Source of the DNA: Lachnospiraceae bacterium
Lineage (GTDB): Bacteria > Bacillota > Clostridia > Lachnospirales > Lachnospiraceae
Length of the DNA: 64,000 nt
Reading direction: 5' to 3'
Assembly (NCBI GenBank): GCA_014804795.1
Contig: JAAUZC010000009.1
Span: 89,511 to 153,510 of the forward strand
Position 1 is the first letter of the stretch; each line of letters begins with the position of its first letter. The translations under genes were made by a program, and so were the position numbers. Of this stretch, positions 24,684-32,914 are shown piece after piece. Under the pieces are notes generated by a model that made no database searches, was not told where the DNA came from, and saw only the letters and a list, made by a program, of their open reading frames with translations.

Positions 24684-27358
24684 AACTGTGCAAGGCGCTC
24701 TTTCACCTGCTCCATCATCTGGGTATATTTTTCCAGCTTTGCTTTTTCCTCCGCTATCTTTGCTTCCGGAGCCTTCGCAAGGAACTTCTCATTTTTCAAC
24801 ATACCGTTTACTCTGGCAAGTTCACCGGCAAGGCGCTTTTCTTCTTTCTGAAGACGCTCCTTTTCCTGCTTCAGATCAACCAGTTCCGCAAACGGCATAT
24901 ATAACACTGCCCCGGGAATCACTACGGATACCGCATCATCGGCGATACCGGTTTTGTCATCCTGTATCATTACTTCGGAGGCATAGGCGAGGGAAGCAAA
25001 GAACAGCTTTCCTTCGGTAAACGCCTCTTTTATTTCTTCCTTCTCACTGACTACATAAACCGCCGCTTTTCGGGAAGGCGCTACATTCATGGAAGTACGC
25101 ACGTTACGGATACCCCGCACCGCTTCCTTGATTGTCTCAATATCACGCTCCTCTTTCGGGAAGTTTCTCTCCTCCTGATACTCCGGCCATTTGGAGATCA
25201 TAATGGATTCTTCTTCCGACTGCAGAGAACAGAAAATCTCCTCCGTGATAAACGGCATATAAGGATGCAGAAGCCTCAGCGCATCAAGGAGTACGTTTTT
25301 CAGCGTCCAGAGCGCCGCATTCTGGCTCGCCTCATCATCGGAATTATAGAGACGGGGCTTCACCATCTCAATATACCAGTCACAGAATTCATCCCAGATA
25401 AAGTCATATACTTTCTGAACCGCGATACCCAGCTCAAAACTGTCCATATTGTCGGTCACTTCTTTTACCAGATGATTCAGCTTGGAAATGATCCACTTAT
25501 CCACAGGCTCAAATGTCTCCGGCTTCGTGATGGTCTTTCCTCTCTCCGCAAATCCGTCTATATTCATCATAATGAACCGGGATGCATTCCACACTTTGTT
25601 CGCAAAATTCCTTGCAGCTTCCACTCTCTCATAGTAGAAACGCATATCATTCCCCGGCGCATTTCCGGTGATCAGCATCAGACGCAGCGCATCCGCACCA
25701 TACTGATCGATGATCTCCAACGGATCGATACCGTTTCCTAAAGATTTTGACATTTTTCGTCCCTGTGAATCCCGCACCAACCCGTGGAACAGTACGGTCT
25801 TAAAGGGTCTTTCGCCCATCTGCTCATAGCCTGAGAAGATCATACGGATTACCCAGAAGAAAATAATATCATAGCCTGTTACAAGCACATCCGTGGGATA
25901 GAAGTATTTCAGATCCTCCGTCATTTCCGGCCAGCCCAGCGTGGAGAACGGCCAGAGTGCCGAGGAAAACCAGGTATCTAACACATCCTCATCCTGTGTG
26001 AAATGCGTTTCGCCGCACTTCGGGCAAACCTGCGGCGCCTGCCTTGCCACTACCACTTCGCCGCACTTATCACAATAGTAAGCCGGAATCCGGTGCCCCC
26101 ACCAGAGCTGTCTGCTGATACACCAGTCGCGGATATTGTCTGTCCAGTTAAAATAGATCTTCTCCATTCTCTCCGGAATCAGTTTCACTTCCCCGTTTTT
26201 TACTGCCTCCACAGCAGGTTTGATCAGCTCCTCCATCTTGACAAACCACTGTTCTTTCACAAGCGGTTCGATGGTCGTATTACACCTGTCATGGGTACCC
26301 ACGTTATGACTGTAGTCCTCAATCTTTTCAAGCAGCCCTTCTGCCTTCAACTCCTCCAGAATCTGCTTTCTTGCCTCATAACGATCCAGCCCTGCATATT
26401 TGCCGCCGTTCTCATTGATCGTGGCGTCATCGTTCATGATATTCACGATGGGCAGGTTATGGCGTTTGCCCACCTCAAAGTCATTCGGGTCATGACCCGG
26501 TGTGATCTTTACAACACCTGTCCCGAATTCCATATCCACATATTCGTCTTCCACAACAGGAATCGCTTTATTTACGATCGGAAGCCATACATAGCGGCCT
26601 TTCAGATACGTATAGCGTTCATCCTTCGGATTGACAGCAACCGCTGTATCACCCAGCATAGTCTCCGGACGGGTTGTTGCAAATTCAAGGAACTCCGTCT
26701 TGCTGGGCTGTCCGTTTTCATCCACCAACGGATATTTGATATGCCAGAAATGACCTGCCTGCTCTTCATATTCTACTTCCGCATCGGAAATGGAAGTATT
26801 GCAGACCGGGCACCAGTTGATGATCTTGGCGCCTTTATAGATCCATCCCTTTTCATGCATTTTGCAGAACACTTCCGTAACTGCCTTATTACAGCCTTCG
26901 TCCATTGTAAATCTTTCTCTGTCCCAGTCGCAGGAAGAGCCGAGTTTTTTGAGCTGGGAAACGATCCGTCCGCCGTACTCTCTTCTCCAGTCCCAGGCAC
27001 GCTCCAGAAACTTCTCTCTGCCCAGATCATGCTTGTCAATGCCTTCCTTTTTCAGAGCCTCAATGATCTTTACTTCCGTGGAAATGCTGGCATGGTCCGT
27101 ACCGGGCTGCCACAACGCGTTATACCCCTGCATCCTCTTATAGCGGATCAGAATATCCTGCATCGTATTGTCCAGTGCATGTCCCATATGAAGCTGCCCT
27201 GTAATATTCGGGGGCGGAATCACGATCGTGAACGGTGTCTTTGTTTTATCTACTTCCGCATGAAAATATTTCTTTTCTAACCACTTTTGATAAATTCTGT
27301 CCTCAATCCCTTTCGGATCGTAGGTTTTTGCCAGCTCTTTTCCTGCCGTAGTACTCAT
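24680..27358 (-). CDS. valS: Valyl-tRNA synthetase
   Basis: 892 residues, class I aminoacyl-tRNA synthetase charging tRNA-Val. Seen: [18 protein letters not shown] (HIGH motif as HMGH), [14 protein letters not shown] near residue 540, and a C-terminal coiled coil ([26 protein letters not shown]). AGGAGG before the ATG. The leader contains a promoter, a terminator-like hairpin and a copy of the hairpin element, but no T-box consensus. Confidence 0.97.
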   Translation of the reverse strand: MSTTAGKELAKTYDPKGIEDRIYQKWLEKKYFHAEVDKTKTPFTIVIPPPNITGQLHMGHALDNTMQDILIRYKRMQGYNALWQPGTDHASISTEVKIIEALKKEGIDKHDLGREKFLERAWDWRREYGGRIVSQLKKLGSSCDWDRERFTMDEGCNKAVTEVFCKMHEKGWIYKGAKIINWCPVCNTSISDAEVEYEEQAGHFWHIKYPLVDENGQPSKTEFLEFATTRPETMLGDTAVAVNPKDERYTYLKGRYVWLPIVNKAIPVVEDEYVDMEFGTGVVKITPGHDPNDFEVGKRHNLPIVNIMNDDATINENGGKYAGLDRYEARKQILEELKAEGLLEKIEDYSHNVGTHDRCNTTIEPLVKEQWFVKMEELIKPAVEAVKNGEVKLIPERMEKIYFNWTDNIRDWCISRQLWWGHRIPAYYCDKCGEVVVARQAPQVCPKCGETHFTQDEDVLDTWFSSALWPFSTLGWPEMTEDLKYFYPTDVLVTGYDIIFFWVIRMIFSGYEQMGERPFKTVLFHGLVRDSQGRKMSKSLGNGIDPLEIIDQYGADALRLMLITGNAPGNDMRFYYERVEAARNFANKVWNASRFIMMNIDGFAERGKTITKPETFEPVDKWIISKLNHLVKEVTDNMDSFELGIAVQKVYDFIWDEFCDWYIEMVKPRLYNSDDEASQNAALWTLKNVLLDALRLLHPYMPFITEEIFCSLQSEEESIMISKWPEYQEERNFPKEERDIETIKEAVRGIRNVRTSMNVAPSRKAAVYVVSEKEEIKEAFTEGKLFFASLAYASEVMIQDDKTGIADDAVSVVIPGAVLYMPFAELVDLKQEKERLQKEEKRLAGELARVNGMLKNEKFLAKAPEAKIAEEKAKLEKYTQMMEQVKERLAQL

Positions 27359-27383
27359 AATCTGCTCCTCCTATTTTAGTTCC

Positions 27384-27479
27384 GCACATACTCTTCCAGC
27401 ACACCTTTGTGGAGCTTACATTTACGGCTGTCAACAAACGCCATCCGTAAATGAAGCTGTGCGCTGTCCGCGTATGTGC
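27384..27479 (-). repeat. Hairpin element, copy 6 (before valS)
   Basis: Outer arms GCACATAC and GTATGTGC (8 bp perfect), second stem GCGCAC with GTGTGC, third stem CATTTACGG with CCGTAAATG (9 bp perfect). Inner sequence diverges strongly from the other copies yet still pairs. A left-boundary fragment (GTTCCGCACATACTC) repeats at 27487-27501. Confidence 0.85.
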
Positions 27480-27517
27480 TGTCCCAGTTCCGCACATACT
27501 CTTTGCGGTTCTCTAAA

Positions 27518-27552
27518 CACAAAAGCCCTCTGCCGTGTGTCGGCAAAGGGCT
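27518..27552 (-). terminator. Terminator-like hairpin in the valS leader
   Basis: AGCCCTCTGCCG (27524-27535) with CGGCAAAGGGCT (27541-27552); in minus-strand RNA the stem is followed by CUUUUGUGUUU. It lies about 35 nt after the expected start of the valS transcript and also after htrA, so it could end htrA or attenuate valS. A CAAAGG upstream could pair with CCTTTG in the stem as an alternative fold. Confidence 0.7.
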
Positions 27553-27593
27553 CAAACTGCACTATCACCTTTGTCCTCTTTTTCCTAAAGAGA

Positions 27594-27623
27594 ATCATAG
27601 TAGATATGGGCATGATTTGTCAA
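27594..27623 (-). promoter_or_regulatory. Sigma-A promoter of the valS operon
   Basis: Minus strand TTGACA (27618-27623), 18 nt, TATGAT (27594-27599). It begins 14 bp after the htrA stop codon. Confidence 0.7.
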
Positions 27624-27636
27624 GTGTTTCGTAGCT

Positions 27637-29118
27637 TTAGTAGTTGAAGAACGGGAAGAAATTGCCAAACGGGTTGTTCTGGTCATAGGGAGTGCTCTGG
27701 CTCTCCTGCGAAGAGTTTTCACTCTGCCCGCTTTCCTGTTTGATGCCCGCCTCTTTCGCTGTGTAAAGTGTTACCGCGATCTGTCTGTCCTCGTATCCGG
27801 CTTCGGTTCTGACTTCTACGGTAAGGGTTACTGTTTCTCCTGCCCTATAATAACTCAGATACTCTATCAACTCTTCTCTGGTTCGTATCATTCTTCCGTC
27901 AAGTTCCGTGATGACCATACCCCGCTGCAGTCCTGCTCTTTCTGCGGGAGAATCCTCTGCCACACTGCTGATGTGGGCACCGATGGGGATATCATAGGCC
28001 TGGTTGATCTCGTTTGTCACGTTGGATACGGTGATACCCAGATAGCCTCTCTCGGATTCCTCCACCAGAGTTCTGGTCTCCTGCTGCATCATACGTTCCA
28101 TGTCCTCTCTGATATCGGAAATCGGAATGGCGTAGCCGATGCCTTCCACAGTTGTATCCGCCACTTTAGCAGAGTTGATGCCTACCAGTTCTCCTTTCAT
28201 ATTGAACATGGCGCCGCCGCTGTTGCCCGGGTTGATCGCTGCATCCGTCTGGATATACTCATTAGCGCTGCCTGTCGTATCCGAAGAATCTTCTGTTGTC
28301 ACACTGCGTCCTACCGCACTGACAATGCCCGTCGTCACAGACTGTCCATAGCCCAATGCATTGCCGATTGCCACGACCTGATCTCCCATGGCAAGCTCAT
28401 CGGAATCTCCGAGCGTTGCTATTTTAATATTGTCCATCGTCTCCCGGGAAAGCTCTTCCAGATCCACTGCAACGACCGCCAGATCTTTTGCAGAACTGTA
28501 ATCCTTGATCTCACCTTTTACGATCTCCGCATCCGAGATGTTCTCGTTTCCTTCCTGATAGCTGAACAGAACACTCAATTCCTTACTGCCGGAAACCACA
28601 TGGTAATTGGTTACGATCAAAAGTTCACTGTCTGTTTTTCCGATGATAACACCCGAACCGGAGCCTTCCGTCTGCTGTATAAATGTTCCCCAGAAACTCT
28701 TTATTTCCGCTTCGCCTTTATTCGTAATCGCCACAACAGATGGCAGGCACATTTCTGTAATCTGCTTGACAGATAATCCCGCTGCTTCCGTCTGCGTCAT
28801 CTGTGTAACAGGCGCTGCTTCCGTCAATTCAGGCAAATCCTTTTCCATCTCGGTTTCCGGATCAGCTTCCTGCAGTGCTTCTTTCTTATTATACTGCTGC
28901 AGCATCAATCCGCTGCCCAGAGCGCCGCCTGCGGTTCCCATCACAAGCGACAGTACAAGACAAAGCGGAATAAGTCCGCGGCCGCTTTTTTTCTCTTTCT
29001 TTTTGCGCTCAGGCTCCGGCGGTATATTTCCGGCAGGCTGGCTATTGTAGTAAATATAGTCGTTGTTTCCCTGATAATTGTTATTTTCGTTGTTCTGCCC
29101 GTATTGATACTCCATCAT
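27637..29118 (-). CDS. HtrA/DegP-family membrane-anchored serine protease with PDZ domain
   Basis: 493 residues from the first of two ATGs after AAAGGAG (29118). Asn/Tyr-rich cytoplasmic tail, Lys-rich stretch, one membrane segment (LIPLCLVLSLVMGTAGGALG), then the trypsin-like domain with His in VTNYHVV, Asp in DLAVVAVD and Ser in NPGNSGGAMF, and a PDZ domain near residues 350-440. It degrades or refolds misfolded proteins outside the membrane. The open frame extends 29 codons upstream (with FCNDCGEKI, half of a zinc ribbon), but no ribosome binding site supports that start. Confidence 0.92.
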   Translation of the reverse strand: MMEYQYGQNNENNNYQGNNDYIYYNSQPAGNIPPEPERKKKEKKSGRGLIPLCLVLSLVMGTAGGALGSGLMLQQYNKKEALQEADPETEMEKDLPELTEAAPVTQMTQTEAAGLSVKQITEMCLPSVVAITNKGEAEIKSFWGTFIQQTEGSGSGVIIGKTDSELLIVTNYHVVSGSKELSVLFSYQEGNENISDAEIVKGEIKDYSSAKDLAVVAVDLEELSRETMDNIKIATLGDSDELAMGDQVVAIGNALGYGQSVTTGIVSAVGRSVTTEDSSDTTGSANEYIQTDAAINPGNSGGAMFNMKGELVGINSAKVADTTVEGIGYAIPISDIREDMERMMQQETRTLVEESERGYLGITVSNVTNEINQAYDIPIGAHISSVAEDSPAERAGLQRGMVITELDGRMIRTREELIEYLSYYRAGETVTLTVEVRTEAGYEDRQIAVTLYTAKEAGIKQESGQSENSSQESQSTPYDQNNPFGNFFPFFNY

Positions 29119-29235
29119 CGTCACTCCTTTGTCTTCTATTTTCTCCCCGCAGTCATTACAGAAAAGAGCTCTTTTCCCGTCCGCCGCATGGAACGTATAC
29201 TGCACCGTTTACTTTCCCGTTTCATCCCCGATTTA

Positions 29236-29277
29236 AAAAAGCACCTGACCAAGGTTCATTCCTCATCAGATGCTTTT
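29236..29277 (-). terminator. Terminator of the PTS / glycyl radical / nag operon
   Basis: Minus strand stem AAAGCATCTGA with TCAGGTGCTTT followed by a T-run (plus-strand A-run 29235-29240), 15 bp after the nagA stop. Confidence 0.8.
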
Positions 29278-29291
29278 ATCTTATTCTGTAT

Positions 29292-30455
29292 TTATGTTAA
29301 AATTGTGATATGATTGTGATTTTTTTGTGAAATTATCCTTCCTCCTATGATCACTTTCCTTACCCGGATATCCTCATCAAACAGGATCACATCCGCGTCA
29401 TATCCTTCGGCTATCCTTCCCTTATGATCCTCTATTCCACAGTAAACGGCAGGGTTCCAGGTTGCCATTTTCACCAGTTCATACAGAGGATATTCCGTAT
29501 TATTTTTCAGATTGCGAACCGCCTCATCCAATGTCAGGAGCGTTCCGGCAAAAGTACCATCCCGCAGCTTGGCCATACCATTTTGAATCCAGACTTCCTG
29601 CCCTCCCAAAAAATATTTTCCTTCCGGCATCGTACAGCCCATCATCGCATCTGTTACCAGGACAATCCTGTCTGTCCCTTTTTGTTTCAGTGCGATCCGC
29701 AAGGCCGGATATTCAATATGAATTCCATCCGCGATAAATTCTGTTGTAATATCGCTGTCAAAAACCGCCCCCACCACACCGGGCTCCCTGTGTTTTAAAG
29801 GCGTCATGGCATTATACAGATGTGTGACATGGGAAACACCTGCACTTATCGCCTGTTTTGCCGTTTCATAATCCGCACAGGTATGCCCCATAGAAGCATG
29901 AATTCCATGTGATTTCAGAAAAGTGATCAATTCTTTGCTGCCCGGCAGTTCCGGTGCAAAAGTCACGGTGATCACAGACGATTCATATCCTCTTATCATC
30001 TTTTCCAGTTCTTCTTTGGAAGGATTCTTCACATATTCCGGATTTTGCGCCCCCAGCATACTGCTGTTTACAAAAGGTCCCTCCAGATGAACACCAATCA
30101 CACCTGCTCCCTCTGACTGCTCTCCCCTCATCTCGGAAACGACTTTTACCACCCGGCGAATGGAAGCAGTGTCCATCGTCATCGTAGTCGGTACATAGGA
30201 CGTTGTGCCATGGACCGCGATCGCTCTCCCAATCCCGGCAAGAGCTTCCCTTGTCCCTTCCATCGTGTCATAGCCGCCTGCTCCGTGGATATGGATATCA
30301 ATAAAGCCCGGGGAAAGATACATTCCCTCTGCATCCATTACAGCTTCGCCCTCTTTTTCCCGTGGGTTTATTTCCGTAATTTTATCTCCTTCTATCCGAA
30401 CCGCACCTTCCTCTATCCTGTCCGGAAAAAGTATCCGCGCATTTTTGATCAACAT
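29292..30455 (-). CDS. nagA: N-acetylglucosamine-6-phosphate deacetylase
   Basis: 387 residues. Hydrolyses GlcNAc-6-P to GlcN-6-P and acetate. Amidohydrolase fold: PGFIDIHIHGAGGYD, HLEGPFVN (metal Glu), GHTCADY, HVTHLYNAM, and LVTDAMMG with the catalytic Asp. Last gene of the operon, 11 nt after nagB, followed by a terminator. Confidence 0.94.
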   Translation of the reverse strand: MLIKNARILFPDRIEEGAVRIEGDKITEINPREKEGEAVMDAEGMYLSPGFIDIHIHGAGGYDTMEGTREALAGIGRAIAVHGTTSYVPTTMTMDTASIRRVVKVVSEMRGEQSEGAGVIGVHLEGPFVNSSMLGAQNPEYVKNPSKEELEKMIRGYESSVITVTFAPELPGSKELITFLKSHGIHASMGHTCADYETAKQAISAGVSHVTHLYNAMTPLKHREPGVVGAVFDSDITTEFIADGIHIEYPALRIALKQKGTDRIVLVTDAMMGCTMPEGKYFLGGQEVWIQNGMAKLRDGTFAGTLLTLDEAVRNLKNNTEYPLYELVKMATWNPAVYCGIEDHKGRIAEGYDADVILFDEDIRVRKVIIGGRIISQKNHNHITILT

Positions 30456-30466
30456 AGTCTTTCCTC

Positions 30467-31210
30467 TTATCTATTCTGTTTTTCCAGCTTCGCAGCAGCA
30501 GCTTCATCCAGAATAACCGTAATATCTGCATGCAGTTTCAATATTGTTGCCGGAATCTTCGTATCCAGCGTCTCGCTGTTTATAAAGCGCTCCATAATCT
30601 CACTTTTATTGATACCTTCCGCTATCAGTACTACCTTTTTACTCTTAAAAATATTTTGAATGCCGATTGTCATCGCCTTTGTCGGCACTTGATCCATGCT
30701 GTCAAAAAATCTGGCATTGTCCCGAATGGTCAACTCTGAAAGTTCCTGCACATGAGTCGCAAAGTCAAGCTTCTCCGCAGGCATATTAAAAGCGATATGC
30801 CCGTCCCTTCCAATCCCCAGCAGAATTAGATCGATTCCCCCCTCCTGCTCTATCTTCTCATCGAATTTTCGGGCTTCCTCCTCCAGATTTCCCTCTGCTG
30901 CCTGTGGACCGAATGTATTTGCTTTGTCGATATTTACCTTCTGATATAACAAATGTTCCATAAAATAGTAATAACCCTGCGGGTGCATCCGGTTCAGTCC
31001 CACATACTCATCCATATTCAATGCTCTTATCCTGCTGAAATCCAGCCCCTCTTCCTGATGCAGTCTTATCAGTTCCTGATAAGTGCCGACGGGAGAAGAA
31101 CCCGTGGACAATGCCAGCAGAGCATCCGGTTTTCTTTTTATTTCCTCCGCAATGAGTGCTGCCGCTTTTTTGCCCATTTCCGCACTGTTTTTTACAATAA
31201 TCACTTCCAT
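30467..31210 (-). CDS. nagB: Glucosamine-6-phosphate deaminase
   Basis: 247 residues. Converts GlcN-6-P to fructose-6-P and ammonia. Seen: ALSTGSSPVGTYQELI, NMDEYVGL, LLGIGRDGHIAFNMPAE with the catalytic Asp/His region. The C-terminal part is the short Gram-positive type without the allosteric extension. With NagA it would feed an N-acetylamino sugar into glycolysis. Confidence 0.94.
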   Translation of the reverse strand: MEVIIVKNSAEMGKKAAALIAEEIKRKPDALLALSTGSSPVGTYQELIRLHQEEGLDFSRIRALNMDEYVGLNRMHPQGYYYFMEHLLYQKVNIDKANTFGPQAAEGNLEEEARKFDEKIEQEGGIDLILLGIGRDGHIAFNMPAEKLDFATHVQELSELTIRDNARFFDSMDQVPTKAMTIGIQNIFKSKKVVLIAEGINKSEIMERFINSETLDTKIPATILKLHADITVILDEAAAAKLEKQNR

Positions 31211-31225
31211 GATTTTTCTTCCCTT

Positions 31226-31906
31226 CTATAAATTCAGAAATGTCTTCCCATCTCCCGTCAAAGCCCTGAAATCGCTGTTGAATTTGCTGACCGCCATATC
31301 GACCACTTCATTTTTCAAAAATGATTCCCACACACCCACACTGATCGCGGCCGCTTCTATGCCGTATTTTGCCAGTTCTACCACCTGTCTTGTTGTCTTA
31401 AAACTGGCAGAGGAAATTCCTGTGGGAAGCTGATAAATATTTAAAATATCCTGAATATCTTTTGCCACCTGAAGCCCGTCTCCGCCCAGATTATCGATCC
31501 GGCTGATGTAAGGTGCTACCAGGTCCGCACCTGCCTGCGCCGCCAAAAGCCCTTGCCCCACCGTATAAACCGCTGTTGCACACACTTGATAACCTTCTTT
31601 TTTCATCAGCTTTACCGCCTTTATTCCCTGGGGGGTGGCAGGCACTTTCACATATGTATGTTCCCTCCCGACCGCATCAGTGATCACCTTCGCCTCCGCC
31701 AGCATATCCTCCGCTTTTTCTGAAATCACCTGTGTCATCAGAATCTTATCCGGTCCTATAAACGCCCTCACTTCTTTTAATACTTCCAGCGGATTCCCAC
31801 CTGTTCTTGCCAGAATAGTGGGATTACTCGTCACCCCATCTACAGGATATAAATCCCATAATTCTCTGACCTTTTCCAAATTCAAATCATCAATAAACAG
31901 CTTCAT
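31226..31906 (-). CDS. fsa: Fructose-6-phosphate aldolase (small transaldolase family)
   Basis: 226 residues. Class I aldolase; the Schiff-base Lys lies in YVKVPATPQG. Also TSNPTILAR, CATAVYTVGQGLLAAQAGA and ISVGVWE. The family (FSA/TalC) reversibly cleaves fructose-6-P or its 1-deoxy analogues into a C3 ketone plus glyceraldehyde-3-P. It lies directly downstream of a glycyl radical enzyme pair, the same arrangement as E. coli ybiW-ybiY-fsaA. Confidence 0.9.
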   Translation of the reverse strand: MKLFIDDLNLEKVRELWDLYPVDGVTSNPTILARTGGNPLEVLKEVRAFIGPDKILMTQVISEKAEDMLAEAKVITDAVGREHTYVKVPATPQGIKAVKLMKKEGYQVCATAVYTVGQGLLAAQAGADLVAPYISRIDNLGGDGLQVAKDIQDILNIYQLPTGISSASFKTTRQVVELAKYGIEAAAISVGVWESFLKNEVVDMAVSKFNSDFRALTGDGKTFLNL

Positions 31907-31930
31907 GTTCCTTCTCCTTCTTTCCTGATT

Positions 31931-32839
31931 TTATATTTTTGATTTTATTACAGTTTTTTGTGTATATTTCTGAATACCTGCCACCCACTCATCCACCTGC
32001 TCCGGTTTTGGTATCTCCTCCACACAATAAGACATTTTCAGATCCAGCAGCGCTGCTTTGGAAAGTCCTAACGGATGGTAGGGCAATACCTCCAGATGCA
32101 AAACATGTTCCAGCGTATCCGCAAACGCCCCGACTCTTTGAAAATGTGTTTCGTTATCATTGATTCCCGGGATAAGCGGAAGCCGAAGCACCGTTTCTTT
32201 CCCTGCATGATCTAACATCCTGAGATTGTGCAGGATCAACTCATTGGATACATTGGTAACTTCTTTATGTATCGCCGCATCCATCTGCTTGCAGTCATAG
32301 AGAAACAGATCCACATAAGGTGCAATGTCCATCAGAATTTCTGTTTTGGCAAAGCCTGTTGTCTCCACACAGGAAGATATCCCCGCCTCTTTTGCCGCCA
32401 TCAGCAGTTCCTTTGTAAAGTCCGGTTGATAAAATGCTTCTCCTCCCGATATCGTCATACCGCCGCCGGAAGCTCTGAAAAATGATCTATCCCGCAGAAC
32501 AGTCTTCATCACCTGTTCCACACTCATCTTTTCTCCCATCTGTGTCAGCGCATCCATATCGCATATCTGTGCACATTTTCCGCAGGCTCTACACTTTTCC
32601 CGATTAAAAATGTGATTTCCGTCCGAGAATTCGTGGCAATGCTCCGGACACACCGCCTCACAGGCTCTGCACCCGCTGCATTTCTTTACATCATATCCTA
32701 TCTGGATCATCGGCAGATTGGATTCCGGATTGTGGCACCAGAGGCACCTGAGCGGACATCCCTTCAAATATACAGTTGTACGGATTCCCGGCCCGTCATC
32801 CAGACAGTATCTTGCAATATCAAATACAATTCCTTCCAT
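31931..32839 (-). CDS. Glycyl radical enzyme activating enzyme (radical SAM)
   Basis: 302 residues. Radical SAM cluster motif CPLRCLWCHNP near residue 30, then two ferredoxin-type clusters (CSGCRACEAVCPEHC and CRACGKCAQICD, about residues 54-95), then GGGMTISGGEAFYQ. It generates the glycyl radical on the enzyme encoded just upstream. The two extra clusters mark the non-PFL activase subgroup. Confidence 0.93.
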   Translation of the reverse strand: MEGIVFDIARYCLDDGPGIRTTVYLKGCPLRCLWCHNPESNLPMIQIGYDVKKCSGCRACEAVCPEHCHEFSDGNHIFNREKCRACGKCAQICDMDALTQMGEKMSVEQVMKTVLRDRSFFRASGGGMTISGGEAFYQPDFTKELLMAAKEAGISSCVETTGFAKTEILMDIAPYVDLFLYDCKQMDAAIHKEVTNVSNELILHNLRMLDHAGKETVLRLPLIPGINDNETHFQRVGAFADTLEHVLHLEVLPYHPLGLSKAALLDLKMSYCVEEIPKPEQVDEWVAGIQKYTQKTVIKSKI

Positions 32840-32914
32840 TTATTTCACCGTTTCTCTATTTGTTAATCTTTTTATTTACCGGGCCCGGCTTCCTCCCGAC
32901 AGCCCGGTCATTTC

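Noticed and set aside
25265-27280. Long plus-strand ORFs opposite valS (158 and 425 codons)
   Set aside because: They are antisense shadows of valS codon usage; compositions are His/Phe/Arg-rich and show no domain.
27431-27613. 60-codon leader peptide before valS
   Set aside because: Its ATG overlaps the -10 box of the valS promoter, so it could not be translated from that transcript; a GTG start inside the leader has too few Val codons to argue for attenuation by translation.
27359-27640. T-box riboswitch before valS
   Set aside because: No specifier-stem or TGGNACCGCG antiterminator sequence found; only a terminator-like hairpin is present.
29118-29205. N-terminal zinc-ribbon extension of HtrA
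   Set aside because: Only one CxxC pair is present and no ribosome binding site precedes that start, whereas AAAGGAG precedes the ATG at 29118.
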